A stretch of DNA of 64,000 nucleotides, taken from NCBI RefSeq assembly GCF_001644575.1, contig NZ_CP015596.1:4526001-4590000 (forward strand), in the 5' to 3' direction. How positions within the stretch are numbered: the first letter of the stretch is position 1; the number at the start of each line of letters is the position of its first letter. The notes under the pieces are model-generated. The model ran no database searches, was not told the origin of the DNA, and was given only the letters and a program-made list of their open reading frames with translations. This document shows, one piece after another, positions 43,409 to 50,858 of this stretch. The position numbers were made by a program, and so were the translations under genes. The stretch comes from Mycobacterium adipatum (lineage in GTDB: Bacteria; Actinomycetota; Actinomycetes; Mycobacteriales; Mycobacteriaceae).

Positions 43409-45234
43409 CGCACCAACCTTTCTCCACCGTCTTCACCCAACGGTACGTTCGCCAACCCGCCCGCGATGATGGCCAGGTTGTATCCGGTGGTTCGCAAGAC
43501 ACCATTGTCCGATCGCGGGTAATCAGCGTGGGCCTCGGCTCCGGTGCGGGACACGTTGTCGGTGGGGCTCACCGCAGCGTTTGACGACAGCTGTTCCAGC
43601 GGCAGCGTCGTCGGGTTGGGCCCGAACTGACCGAGGTCGCCTGCCGACGGCAACCCGAAAGGGCCCAGCTTCGGGTCGCCGGATATCCAGTCACCGGGTG
43701 CGGTCATGACGTATGAATGGCCGTCAGGCAGGAACATATCGGGCTCGTCCATGATCGGCCGCATCACTTCGAGCGGTACGCCGTGCGTGCCGATGTAACC
43801 GCCGACCTCGTTTGTGTGTCCCAGTCCCGGTGAGCCGTAGAAGGCCGCGTCATCGACGACGCCCGTGTGACCGAGCTCATTGAGCGCCTGGGCGGTGGTC
43901 AGCGATCCGTAGGAGTGGCCGAACGCCGACAAGTGGACGTCGGATCCGTGCTCGTTGGTCGCATTGATGCCGCGGTAGAACTCGGCCAGATCGGGTGCGG
44001 CCTCGTTGGCTCGGGTCTCGAATCCTGCCTCCAACACCGAGATGTCTTTGCCCGGTGGTTCGTAGCCCAGCCAGGCGATGGTCGAAACTTCTTCGTCATA
44101 CCGCTCAGCCAAGTCCAGCTGGGCCCGTGTTTCTGTGCGCAACGCATCTGCTTCGTCAACCATGCCGGGCATGCTGGTGGCCCTCGTGTCCACGCCCGGC
44201 GTGGTGACGCTGACATGGTCGGCGGTGTCGGGGTTGCCGACCGCGATCGCGGCCCGAGTCTCCCGGCCGTCGGGATATTCAAGCATCATTAGATACTTAT
44301 CCGGGTCGTAGTCCATGTCGGGGTTGCCGTCCAAGGACATGGCCCCCTTCAATGCCCTCGCTTCGTCCAGCCGAGCGTGTCGATCCGCCACCATGCGGTC
44401 GTATTCGGCGCGCTTCGAAGCCGAACCGGGGCCGCCAACTCCGGCGCCGGCGTACTCCTGGAAGGTCGGAATCTCGTCGACGGACCGTTGCGCGTCGGCG
44501 AGCTCCTGGTCGAGTTGTCCCTTGTTGATCTCGCTGCGCACCGGGGTGGGCACACCGGCACGGTCGCCGATCCACTCCGGATGCTCGGACCGGACCTTTG
44601 CCTGCTCCTCCTCCGACAGGGCATCCCACCACGCCTTCACGTCGGTGGGCATCACACCCTCACCATCAGGTGGGTACGGCGCGGACAATCCGGACTGCTC
44701 ACGGCCCATCTCTTGGGCGGCTGCGAAATCCGGTGCTCCGCGCGCGGTGATGTCACCGTTCTCGACGTGGCCGAACACCTCGGCGCAGTCGGCGTCGATG
44801 TCCTCGGCCTGGTGGATCAGCGCCTTGGCCCGCGTCTCGATGTCCTCGGCGACGTGCTTGAGTTCCTCACGCACATCCGGAGGACCGGTGACGGTGACAT
44901 CGCCGTTGTCGGCGAGCACCAGAAACCCGCCCTGGGCTGCGACATCGGCGCGCACCGCGTCCACACCGGCCTGCACCGTCGCGACCGCCGCCGCGGTCTC
45001 CGATGCCAGCTGCGCCACGGCGCCGATCACCGCGGCGTCGTCGAGAACCCTGCCGGTGGACTCGGCGATCTTGCCGCGGGCGGCGTCGGCGGCCGGCGAC
45101 TCCCACCCGGGCAGGCGAGAAATCAGCTCCAGATCGGAGGCCACGCCCTCGATCGTCGTCAGCTCGTCCCCGAGTTCATGCGCGATCGACTGCAACGCGC
45201 CCACATTCCAGGACTCGATATCACTGAGCAGCAC
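43405..45234 (-). CDS. DUF1023 alpha/beta hydrolase, T7SS effector-like
   Basis: A 609-residue protein. The first 200 residues are helical with a PGWESPAADAA turn, like EspA/WXG-type secreted proteins. A linker follows (WWDALSEEEQ), and then a DUF1023 alpha/beta-hydrolase domain (about residues 330-580) with the nucleophile elbow G-H-S-Y-G. It lacks a Sec signal, which fits type VII export. The related M. tuberculosis gene Rv2542 also neighbours LppA. The substrate is probably a lipid or ester. The start is GTG 45234. It heads a three-gene operon with translational overlaps. Confidence 0.78.
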   Translation of the reverse strand: MLLSDIESWNVGALQSIAHELGDELTTIEGVASDLELISRLPGWESPAADAARGKIAESTGRVLDDAAVIGAVAQLASETAAAVATVQAGVDAVRADVAAQGGFLVLADNGDVTVTGPPDVREELKHVAEDIETRAKALIHQAEDIDADCAEVFGHVENGDITARGAPDFAAAQEMGREQSGLSAPYPPDGEGVMPTDVKAWWDALSEEEQAKVRSEHPEWIGDRAGVPTPVRSEINKGQLDQELADAQRSVDEIPTFQEYAGAGVGGPGSASKRAEYDRMVADRHARLDEARALKGAMSLDGNPDMDYDPDKYLMMLEYPDGRETRAAIAVGNPDTADHVSVTTPGVDTRATSMPGMVDEADALRTETRAQLDLAERYDEEVSTIAWLGYEPPGKDISVLEAGFETRANEAAPDLAEFYRGINATNEHGSDVHLSAFGHSYGSLTTAQALNELGHTGVVDDAAFYGSPGLGHTNEVGGYIGTHGVPLEVMRPIMDEPDMFLPDGHSYVMTAPGDWISGDPKLGPFGLPSAGDLGQFGPNPTTLPLEQLSSNAAVSPTDNVSRTGAEAHADYPRSDNGVLRTTGYNLAIIAGGLANVPLGEDGGERLVR

Positions 45235-45337
45235 CGCCGACTGTTCCCCTTCCCCACGGATACGCTATCGCGCCGCCGGAGGGGTTCGGTGCAGCAATTG
45301 CCGTCCCGTGCCGTCGTCCACGCACGCGCAGCGGGAC

Positions 45338-45360
45338 TTGTCGGTGCCCACCCTCATACT
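45338..45360 (+). promoter_or_regulatory. PafBC/RecA-NDp type promoter, copy 4
   Basis: TTGTCGGTG (45338-45346), eight bases, CATACT (45355-45360), 47 bases before the second EEP gene. The -10 hexamer and downstream GATCGGCTCGCTGGA are identical to copy 3. It lies in the divergent space facing the T7SS hydrolase gene. Confidence 0.78.
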
Positions 45361-45407
45361 GATCGGCTCGCTGGATTCACCACGGCGAGCGGAGGGACCA
45401 GACCGAG

Positions 45408-46106
45408 ATGACCACGCGGATCGCCACACTCAACATCCGCCAAGGCGGCACCAAGCACGCTGAGGCGCTGACCGCCCGACTGCTGGGGTATGACGCCGAC
45501 ATCCTGGTGATCACCGAGTTCCGCGCCAACGCCGCCGGCGCGGGGTTGATCAACCGACTCACGGAGGCCGGTTACGACACCTCGCATCCGCGTGTCGCGC
45601 CGAATGTGAACACCGTGCTGATCGCGGCGCGCGGCGGGATCGAGCGGTCGTGGGCCTTCGGTGATGCGTTGCACCCGCGACATCTGTGGTGCGCCGAGAT
45701 CGACGGCGCCTACGTGTGCGGGGTGTACATGCCGCAGGGGAAAGCCAAACTCCCCTATTGGGCGGCGCTGATCGACAAGGCTCGTTCTGCCGGTGTCGAC
45801 CTGTTGATCGGTGATTTCAACACCGGCAACAACGATCTGGACAAGGATCCGCGGGGATCGAAGTTCATCGGGCCGGAGATGCCCGGACGGCTCAGCGCGA
45901 CAGGCTATCTCGACGTGTGGCGGGCGCTGCATCTCGGAGTGCGGGAGTACACGTGGTTCAGCCGGCCCGGGGACAACGGGTTCCGGCTCGACCACATCTA
46001 CGCGGTGCCGGAGTTGGCGCAGCGGATCGTGAAGTGCGAGTTCGACCATGCGCCGCGGGAGGCCGGCGAGACCGCTCATTCTGGTTTGGTGGCGCACATG
46101 CACTGA
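45408..46106 (+). CDS. EEP-family nuclease, cassette copy 2
   Basis: A 232-residue paralogue of the EEP protein at 40041, with the same motifs: Asn9, Glu37, and GDFN with Asp136/Asn138. In the last motif the aspartate of the D-H pair is replaced by alanine (G-E-T-A-H-S; copy 1 has G-E-T-D-H-S). That aspartate normally orients the catalytic histidine, so this copy may be weakened or inactive. The gene order, promoter and spacing are the same as in copy 1. The frame is otherwise intact, which argues for continued selection. Confidence 0.84.
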   Translation: MTTRIATLNIRQGGTKHAEALTARLLGYDADILVITEFRANAAGAGLINRLTEAGYDTSHPRVAPNVNTVLIAARGGIERSWAFGDALHPRHLWCAEIDGAYVCGVYMPQGKAKLPYWAALIDKARSAGVDLLIGDFNTGNNDLDKDPRGSKFIGPEMPGRLSATGYLDVWRALHLGVREYTWFSRPGDNGFRLDHIYAVPELAQRIVKCEFDHAPREAGETAHSGLVAHMH

Positions 46107-46114
46107 ACCAGAAT

Positions 46115-46147
46115 CCGCAGTTATTGCGGACTCCGCAGATTGTGCGG
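46115..46147. promoter_or_regulatory. Tandem palindromic operator, copy 2
   Basis: CCGCAGTTATTGCGG (46115-46129) is identical to the first element of copy 1. The second, CCGCA-GATTG-TGCGG (46133-46147), keeps the arms but changes the spacer. Spacing is again 18 bases. The arms are conserved while the spacer varies, as expected for a dimeric binding site. Confidence 0.75.
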
Positions 46148-46158
46148 TACACTCGGTC

Positions 46159-46527
46159 ATGAGCCGCTACGAACGCATCCGAGACGACCTCGAACAGGCC
46201 GAGCGCGCCACATCCGCAGAACACGCCCTACGTCACCTCCGGTCCGTCCTGACCGAGGTGAGTCAGCTGCTCGACGAGCAACTGGCACGCGCCGTCGTCG
46301 ACGACGAGATGTCCATCGCCGCCGCCGGCAAGAGTGCGGGCCTGACCGAGAACGCGGTCGGCCCACGCCTGGCCAGCACGCCGAGGCTGAACCCGTACGT
46401 CACCTCCGGTGACCGGATCACCGCCGAAGACGTCAAACGCGCCCGCAACGACAAGCACGCCCGCACTCCCCTACCGCCGGCCGACCCGCCAGAGCCGATG
46501 CGATTCAAGCCTCGACGAAATCGATAG
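46159..46527 (+). CDS. Small HTH protein, cassette copy 2
   Basis: A 122-residue paralogue of the protein at 40806. The central block from LRSVLTEV through the HTH-like SIAAAGKSAGLTENAVGPRL to VKRARNDKHA is almost unchanged, while the N-terminal 20 residues and the proline-rich tail vary. Conservation is therefore highest in the presumed DNA-binding part. ATG 46159 starts 12 bases after the tandem palindromes. The VWA gene follows after 22 bases. Confidence 0.75.
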   Translation: MSRYERIRDDLEQAERATSAEHALRHLRSVLTEVSQLLDEQLARAVVDDEMSIAAAGKSAGLTENAVGPRLASTPRLNPYVTSGDRITAEDVKRARNDKHARTPLPPADPPEPMRFKPRRNR

Positions 46528-46549
46528 TCGCCCAACGAAAGGAATCGCT

Positions 46550-47194
46550 ATGCCGAACCAGAACCTCACCCTGATCGCCTTCCTGCTCGACCGGTCCGGT
46601 TCCATGCAGTCGATCAAGTCCGACGTGGTCGGCGGGTTCGACGCATTCCTCACCGAACAGCGTGGCGGCGACGGCGAATGTCGAGTCACGTTGGCGCAGT
46701 TCGACAACGAGTATGAGGTGGTGTATCACGACGTACCCGTCGGTGAGGTGCCGCCACTGGCGCTGAATCCCCGTGGCTCGACGGCACTGCTGGATTCGAT
46801 GGGCAAGCTGATCACCGATACCGCGGCCGAGATCTCCGCGCGTGCCGAGGAGGACAGGCCGGGCTCGGTGATCATCGCGATCATGACCGATGGGCTGGAG
46901 AACGCCAGCCACGAATGGAGCAGGCCGGCGATCAAGTCGCTGGTCGAGCAGCAGACGAACGAATTCGGTTGGGAGTTCCTCTACATGGGCGCCGACCAGG
47001 ATGCCGTGGAGGTCGGCCGCGGTCTCGGCGTCAAGGCCGAGCAGGCGGTCACCTACGGCCGCGGGAAGTCGCGGGAAGCGATGGCCGCGATGTCGGGGAA
47101 TGTGCGGGGGTATCGGAATGCGAAGCTCGCCGACATGGACGCGGCGATGCCGGCGTTCAGTGACGAGCAGCGGGTGGAGTTGTCGGAGGAATAA
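46550..47194 (+). CDS. VWA-domain protein, cassette copy 2
   Basis: A 214-residue VWA domain protein, the same length as copy 1, with the metal site residues all kept (DRSGSM, STALLDS, MTDGLEN). ATG 46550 follows the GAAAGGAA ribosome site; the longer open frame upstream overlaps the HTH gene. The C-terminal 20 codons (MDAAMPAFSDEQRVELSEE) are the part that also survives as a remnant at 50203-50262. Confidence 0.88.
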   Translation: MPNQNLTLIAFLLDRSGSMQSIKSDVVGGFDAFLTEQRGGDGECRVTLAQFDNEYEVVYHDVPVGEVPPLALNPRGSTALLDSMGKLITDTAAEISARAEEDRPGSVIIAIMTDGLENASHEWSRPAIKSLVEQQTNEFGWEFLYMGADQDAVEVGRGLGVKAEQAVTYGRGKSREAMAAMSGNVRGYRNAKLADMDAAMPAFSDEQRVELSEE

Positions 47195-47435
47195 ACCGCC
47201 TTGAGGGGGACCCGTTGGTGGTCCAGCGCTATGCGACTTGCAATGTTCCGCGGCGGTCAACGTTGAAGGACAGTACCGCGCCGCGTCCCTAGCACGAGGA
47301 GAAAGCTCGCAGGAAAACCACCGGATGTAGACGGCCGCTACAATGGCGGTCGCTCACGGGGGATTTTCAACGAGCACATCTGGGGCACCTCCCTGAGCCT
47401 TGTCAGACATGCAGGTCGATGGTCAGGGGGGATCG
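47195..47435. other. Intergenic region before T7SS module 2
   Basis: 241 bases without a gene. A TACAAT hexamer at 47339-47344 is a good -10 element for the EspC-like gene, but no clear -35 lies 17 bases before it. The GGGGGGAT directly before 47436 is a strong ribosome site. I see no repeat or palindrome of note. Confidence 0.4.
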
Positions 47436-47714
47436 GTGTCAAAGCCACTTCGCGTAAGCCCCGATGGGCTGCACTCGGCGTCGGTTGAACTCGGGTTTGG
47501 CGCGGCACAGTTATCCGATGCCACGACCACCGGCGGCGCAACGAGTGGAAGACCATCTGGCGAGGGAATTCGCCAGGCTGCGGCAGCGGTCGCCGCGCTG
47601 GGGACGGCGTATCAAACCAGGATCGACCGTCACGCCCAAGCAGCATTGGCGGCCGCCGCGAACTACACGCGTACCGACTCCAGCGAATCCGACGCTGTCG
47701 CGAGAACGATGTGA
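47436..47714 (+). CDS. EspC-like type VII secretion protein
   Basis: A 92-residue protein resembling the EspC/DUF2580 family. The start LRVSPDGLHSASVEL, the small-residue turn GGATSGRPSG and the second helix ending YQTRIDRHAQAALAAAANY give the helix-turn-helix hairpin of ESX substrates. GTG 47436 has a strong ribosome site. The stop overlaps the start of the large partner gene (GTGA), so the two are likely secreted as a pair. Confidence 0.75.
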   Translation: MSKPLRVSPDGLHSASVELGFGAAQLSDATTTGGATSGRPSGEGIRQAAAAVAALGTAYQTRIDRHAQAALAAAANYTRTDSSESDAVARTM

Positions 47715-49045
47715 GCATCAAATCCGGGGACCTCGGTATGCAACGAGTTCCCGCGGTTGCACCCAACGCAGTCGCACCGGCGGGTCTGCCCACAAGGGCG
47801 GATATCGAAGAGTGGACCGATGCAATCACTGACTTGTCCACTGCCGCCGCAGAATATCGACAATGCGCGCAGGGCGTCGATGCCGTCGCCGATGCTCACT
47901 GTCAATCGCTGTCAGCGCCGGGCGGAACCGAATGGGACGGTGACAGTGCTGATGCAGCGAGAGAAGCAGCCTACGGCGATCGAGGCATTATCTGGCGGGC
48001 GACCGACCACATGCGAAACGGACTGGCAAGGGCGGCTGACGCCGGAGCGCAAGACATCCATGCCGCACGAAGTCGGGTGCAGGACGCGATCGAACTTGCG
48101 GAGCGCGACGGATACACGGTCGGTAACGACCTTTCGGTCGTCGACAACAACACCTATACCGTGGCGTCGGACTACGACGCCAGGCAGGCCAAGGCGTTGG
48201 AACATCGAGAAGAAATAACCCGGCTTGCTGTCGTACTTGTCGCCGAGGACTCTCAAGTCGGCGAAAAACTCAGCACGGAAGCCGCTGCTCTGGACGCCAT
48301 CATTCCAGCAAGCTGGGGCGCCGGAAGGCTCCCTGCCGAAGCGCCACGGTTCGACGCGGTGGATAACGAAGTCGACGAGCCGCATGCGCAGTTTGGCAGC
48401 GAAGTGCAGCAGGAGGTGCCGCCCAATCGGTTTATCGACGACCAGCGGTTTGGGCATTGGGAAAGTGTCGTCGCACCGCCATACGTCGGCGATCAACCGC
48501 CACCATTGAGTTCCCAATACCGACCACTACCCGTCGGTGATGATCGGACAAAGTTGGGCGGTACGACTGGCATGTACACACCGGGAAAACACTGGATCCA
48601 GGATGCATCGGCACCGCACGCTGAGTACCGAGAGGAATACAAGTTTCGTATTGTCGGCCAAGAAGCGACAACCCACACTCGGATGGTCAATGACAACGGC
48701 GTGTGGAAGCAGGAACGCTGGGTACAGAATGTGTACGAATATCAACGTAATACCCAAGTGACATTCAATGGTGACGTCAGTAGGAACGGCACGAGGGGCA
48801 GCTTGGATGGCCTGCCTGATCTGACAAATTTCGACAACAATTGGAAGCCAATTATCCCACAGGAAATCGTATCCTTGTCTGCTCGTAATCCTACTGTTGA
48901 CTACTATCTTCCTGACGGGTGCGGCGGTCAGTTCACTATTCAGGAAGGCGTCCCCGTCGGCGGCTACAGCGGCCTCCCGCCCGTATCCATGACGCCGACT
49001 CCCGGTACAGGCGAAGTACCTCCGAGTATGCATCGGCCGCGGTAG
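47711..49045 (+). CDS. Large type VII secretion effector candidate
   Basis: A 444-residue protein. The first 200 residues are helical with GGTEWDGDSADAA, the W-x-G-like turn of ESX-exported proteins. A variable linker (about 215-290) leads to a C-terminal domain (about 300-420) of beta-rich composition: EYKFRIVGQEATTHTRMV, KQERWVQNVYEYQRN, DYYLPDGCGG. I do not recognise that domain; it is where a toxin would be placed. No Sec signal is present. The following lipoprotein gene overlaps by one base and may provide immunity. Base composition is lower in GC than the core genes. Confidence 0.7.
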   Translation: MSIKSGDLGMQRVPAVAPNAVAPAGLPTRADIEEWTDAITDLSTAAAEYRQCAQGVDAVADAHCQSLSAPGGTEWDGDSADAAREAAYGDRGIIWRATDHMRNGLARAADAGAQDIHAARSRVQDAIELAERDGYTVGNDLSVVDNNTYTVASDYDARQAKALEHREEITRLAVVLVAEDSQVGEKLSTEAAALDAIIPASWGAGRLPAEAPRFDAVDNEVDEPHAQFGSEVQQEVPPNRFIDDQRFGHWESVVAPPYVGDQPPPLSSQYRPLPVGDDRTKLGGTTGMYTPGKHWIQDASAPHAEYREEYKFRIVGQEATTHTRMVNDNGVWKQERWVQNVYEYQRNTQVTFNGDVSRNGTRGSLDGLPDLTNFDNNWKPIIPQEIVSLSARNPTVDYYLPDGCGGQFTIQEGVPVGGYSGLPPVSMTPTPGTGEVPPSMHRPR

Positions 49046-49515
49046 TGGCGCGCCTCAACACGACACCGACACGATCGAAGTGGCGTCTGGTCACCGGGAT
49101 CGGCTCAGTCACGTTCATAGCTATGGCCGTTGTCGGGTGCCAAACGTCGAATCATCCGACCTCAGATTGCGGAACCGCGCGGCTGATGATCGACTACAAC
49201 AACGAATTCAACGAAGACGTTCGTGAGCGCACCGACGAGCAGGTCGAAACCAGCGTCGACGACTACAAGAGGTGGGCATCGCGGCTTCAAGAACTTGCCG
49301 ACCAAATCAAGGACGATGCGGCACTGGCGGAGCGAGCCGACGAACTGGCCGATCTGGCCGGCCAGACGTCAGCCCTGATCCCGCGATACCGAGCCGAATC
49401 GTCGGCTATGTCTCCGCTGGATCCGTCGCCTCCGGCATCTGTCAGTGAATACTCCCGAATTGGTCAGAAATTTCAGGAAAGTCTGGTCGAACTCGACCAC
49501 GCCTGTCCTAATTAG
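49045..49515 (+). CDS. Lipoprotein, possible immunity partner
   Basis: A 156-residue lipoprotein with a basic N-terminus, a hydrophobic segment and lipobox V-V-G-C at about residue 32. The mature part is helical (VDDYKRWASRLQELADQIKDD). GTG 49045 shares one base with the stop of the preceding effector gene. The order secreted hairpin, large exported protein, lipoprotein mirrors the module at 42531-45234. Its role is inferred from position. Confidence 0.68.
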   Translation: MARLNTTPTRSKWRLVTGIGSVTFIAMAVVGCQTSNHPTSDCGTARLMIDYNNEFNEDVRERTDEQVETSVDDYKRWASRLQELADQIKDDAALAERADELADLAGQTSALIPRYRAESSAMSPLDPSPPASVSEYSRIGQKFQESLVELDHACPN

Positions 49516-49738
49516 GGGGCGACTCGCGATTCGCATCGTCATTGTCATCGTCAGCCCAATACGCCCACTCCGGGAGTGGAGTGGGCGGAACTCCGATCGT
49601 CGACAACGACCCTAGGTTCGGGTCAGGTTCGGCACGAAATCTCACTTTCGGGCTCCTACGAACGTAAGCGATCAACAGAATCGCGACGCCGACAGCAATG
49701 AATACCACCAGACCGCACTTAAAAACTGTCAACCACAC
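49508..49738 (-). CDS. Small single-helix membrane protein
   Basis: A 76-residue protein with one N-terminal membrane helix (about residues 3-26) and an acidic, proline-containing tail (ADDDNDDANRESPPN). It starts at GTG 49738 and overlaps the end of the lipoprotein gene by eight bases on the opposite strand. The sequence is not recognised, and it may not be expressed, but its composition is protein-like. Confidence 0.45.
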   Translation of the reverse strand: MWLTVFKCGLVVFIAVGVAILLIAYVRRSPKVRFRAEPDPNLGSLSTIGVPPTPLPEWAYWADDDNDDANRESPPN

Positions 49739-50324
49739 GGGCGCCCTCCTGATCTGAAGCTATATGAGTTCTCGAAGGTTTCCATTCGGCGAATCTGAAC
49801 TCTTATACCCGCGGCTCCCTCGATCGCCGCTCATGCTGATCCAGTTCGGCGTTCCTACCAGCGCGACCGCACGTCACGGCCGCATCCCCCACTATTCGGC
49901 CCAGGTGGCCGGGCATTCGTCCTTAACATCGGCGCAGCTCCATGACCTCCATGATTGCATTGCCTGGGTATCGCCACGAACGGTCGGCATTGCCGCCACG
50001 TCTCCGACCCTCCAGCAACCGAGGCTTAGGTCCTCGCCAGGCAGCACCACAGTGCTCGTCGATGACCGCCTCTGATACTGACTGCTTTCAGTCGCAGTGA
50101 AGGCCGGGGATGCTCGCCGTGTGGCCGGCCGGGTGTGAGTACGCGGTGTAATACAGCTGTCTCCGAATCTATTCGGATAAAGTCAACTACGGCGGCGGGT
50201 TCATGGACGCGGCCATGCCGGCGTTCAGCGACGCGCAGCGGTCGGAGTTCACGGACGACTGAATCGCCTGAACTCGGCACCGATAGGGCGACCAGACTCC
50301 GGTCCGGAGCCGTGAACGAAACGG
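49739..50324. other. Gene-poor spacer with decayed sequence
   Basis: 586 bases of lower GC content with no convincing complete gene. It contains a 16-base perfect palindrome TCCGAAT-CT-ATTCGGA (50162-50177) and, at its right part, the remnant of a third VWA gene (50203-50262). The rest shows only short, poorly composed frames. Confidence 0.5.
50203..50262 (+). pseudogene. Third VWA gene, 3' remnant
   Basis: The frame MDAAMPAFSDAQRSEFTDD followed by TGA matches the last 19 codons of the VWA genes at 41854 and 47194. Just before it, A-C-T-A-C-G-G-C suggests a trace of the T-Y-G-R-G segment, so some 30 codons are missing between. No EEP or HTH part survives. It shows that a third cassette once ended here. 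Confidence 0.8.
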
Positions 50325-50858
50325 TCAGCTCCCGCGATTGATTTTTGCTGCGTCATGGATGGCGGCCGCGAGCTCATCGTACGTGCACTCCCGCGGAAGA
50401 AGGGCTTTCAGTCGTCCGAGCCCAATTGTCTTCTGCTCCGGAACTTGTCGGTCAAGTTCGATCGTAGGAAGCACATAGAACGTCCATTGCGCCACTTCCA
50501 GCGGATCGATGCGTTCGCGGGCCTCACCCTCGAGCAGACAGAAGACATACACGTCGGCGCTTCGCTTTGTGTCAGTCGCATAGACGTTGGTGCGGGCATT
50601 CCAGCCCTTTGCGGGACGGATGCCGAACGAGATATTTGAAAGCTTGGTTTGCTCCCATGTTTGCACGTAGGCAGCCGATTTCACCTCCACCCCGACTCCG
50701 TCGATATCCAGGTCGTACATATCCCATTCGAGGCGCGTCGTATCGCGAATGCCGAGCGCTTTGGCCACGATGTACTCAGCCAGCACTCCGCGGGTGGTGT
50801 TCGTGAGTAGGTCGTCGTACGCCCATTTGAGGAACTCCTGCTTGTTCAGGCGAGTCAT
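50325..50858 (-). CDS. PD-(D/E)XK nuclease-like protein
   Basis: A 177-residue protein with a PD-(D/E)XK-type core: helix RGVLAEYIVAKALG (Glu28), then DIDGVGVEVKSAAYVQTW, giving Asp51 and Glu58-x-Lys60. This is the layout of restriction and Holliday-junction-type nucleases, and the early position of the core suits a small restriction-like enzyme. Its ATG overlaps the stop of the upstream gene (ATGA), so the two act together. No methylase is visible nearby, which argues against a classical restriction system. Confidence 0.65.
   Translation of the reverse strand: MTRLNKQEFLKWAYDDLLTNTTRGVLAEYIVAKALGIRDTTRLEWDMYDLDIDGVGVEVKSAAYVQTWEQTKLSNISFGIRPAKGWNARTNVYATDTKRSADVYVFCLLEGEARERIDPLEVAQWTFYVLPTIELDRQVPEQKTIGLGRLKALLPRECTYDELAAAIHDAAKINRGS

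Noticed and set aside
47195..50324. CRISPR array or other short regular repeats
   Set aside because: The low-GC stretch contains no regularly spaced repeats.
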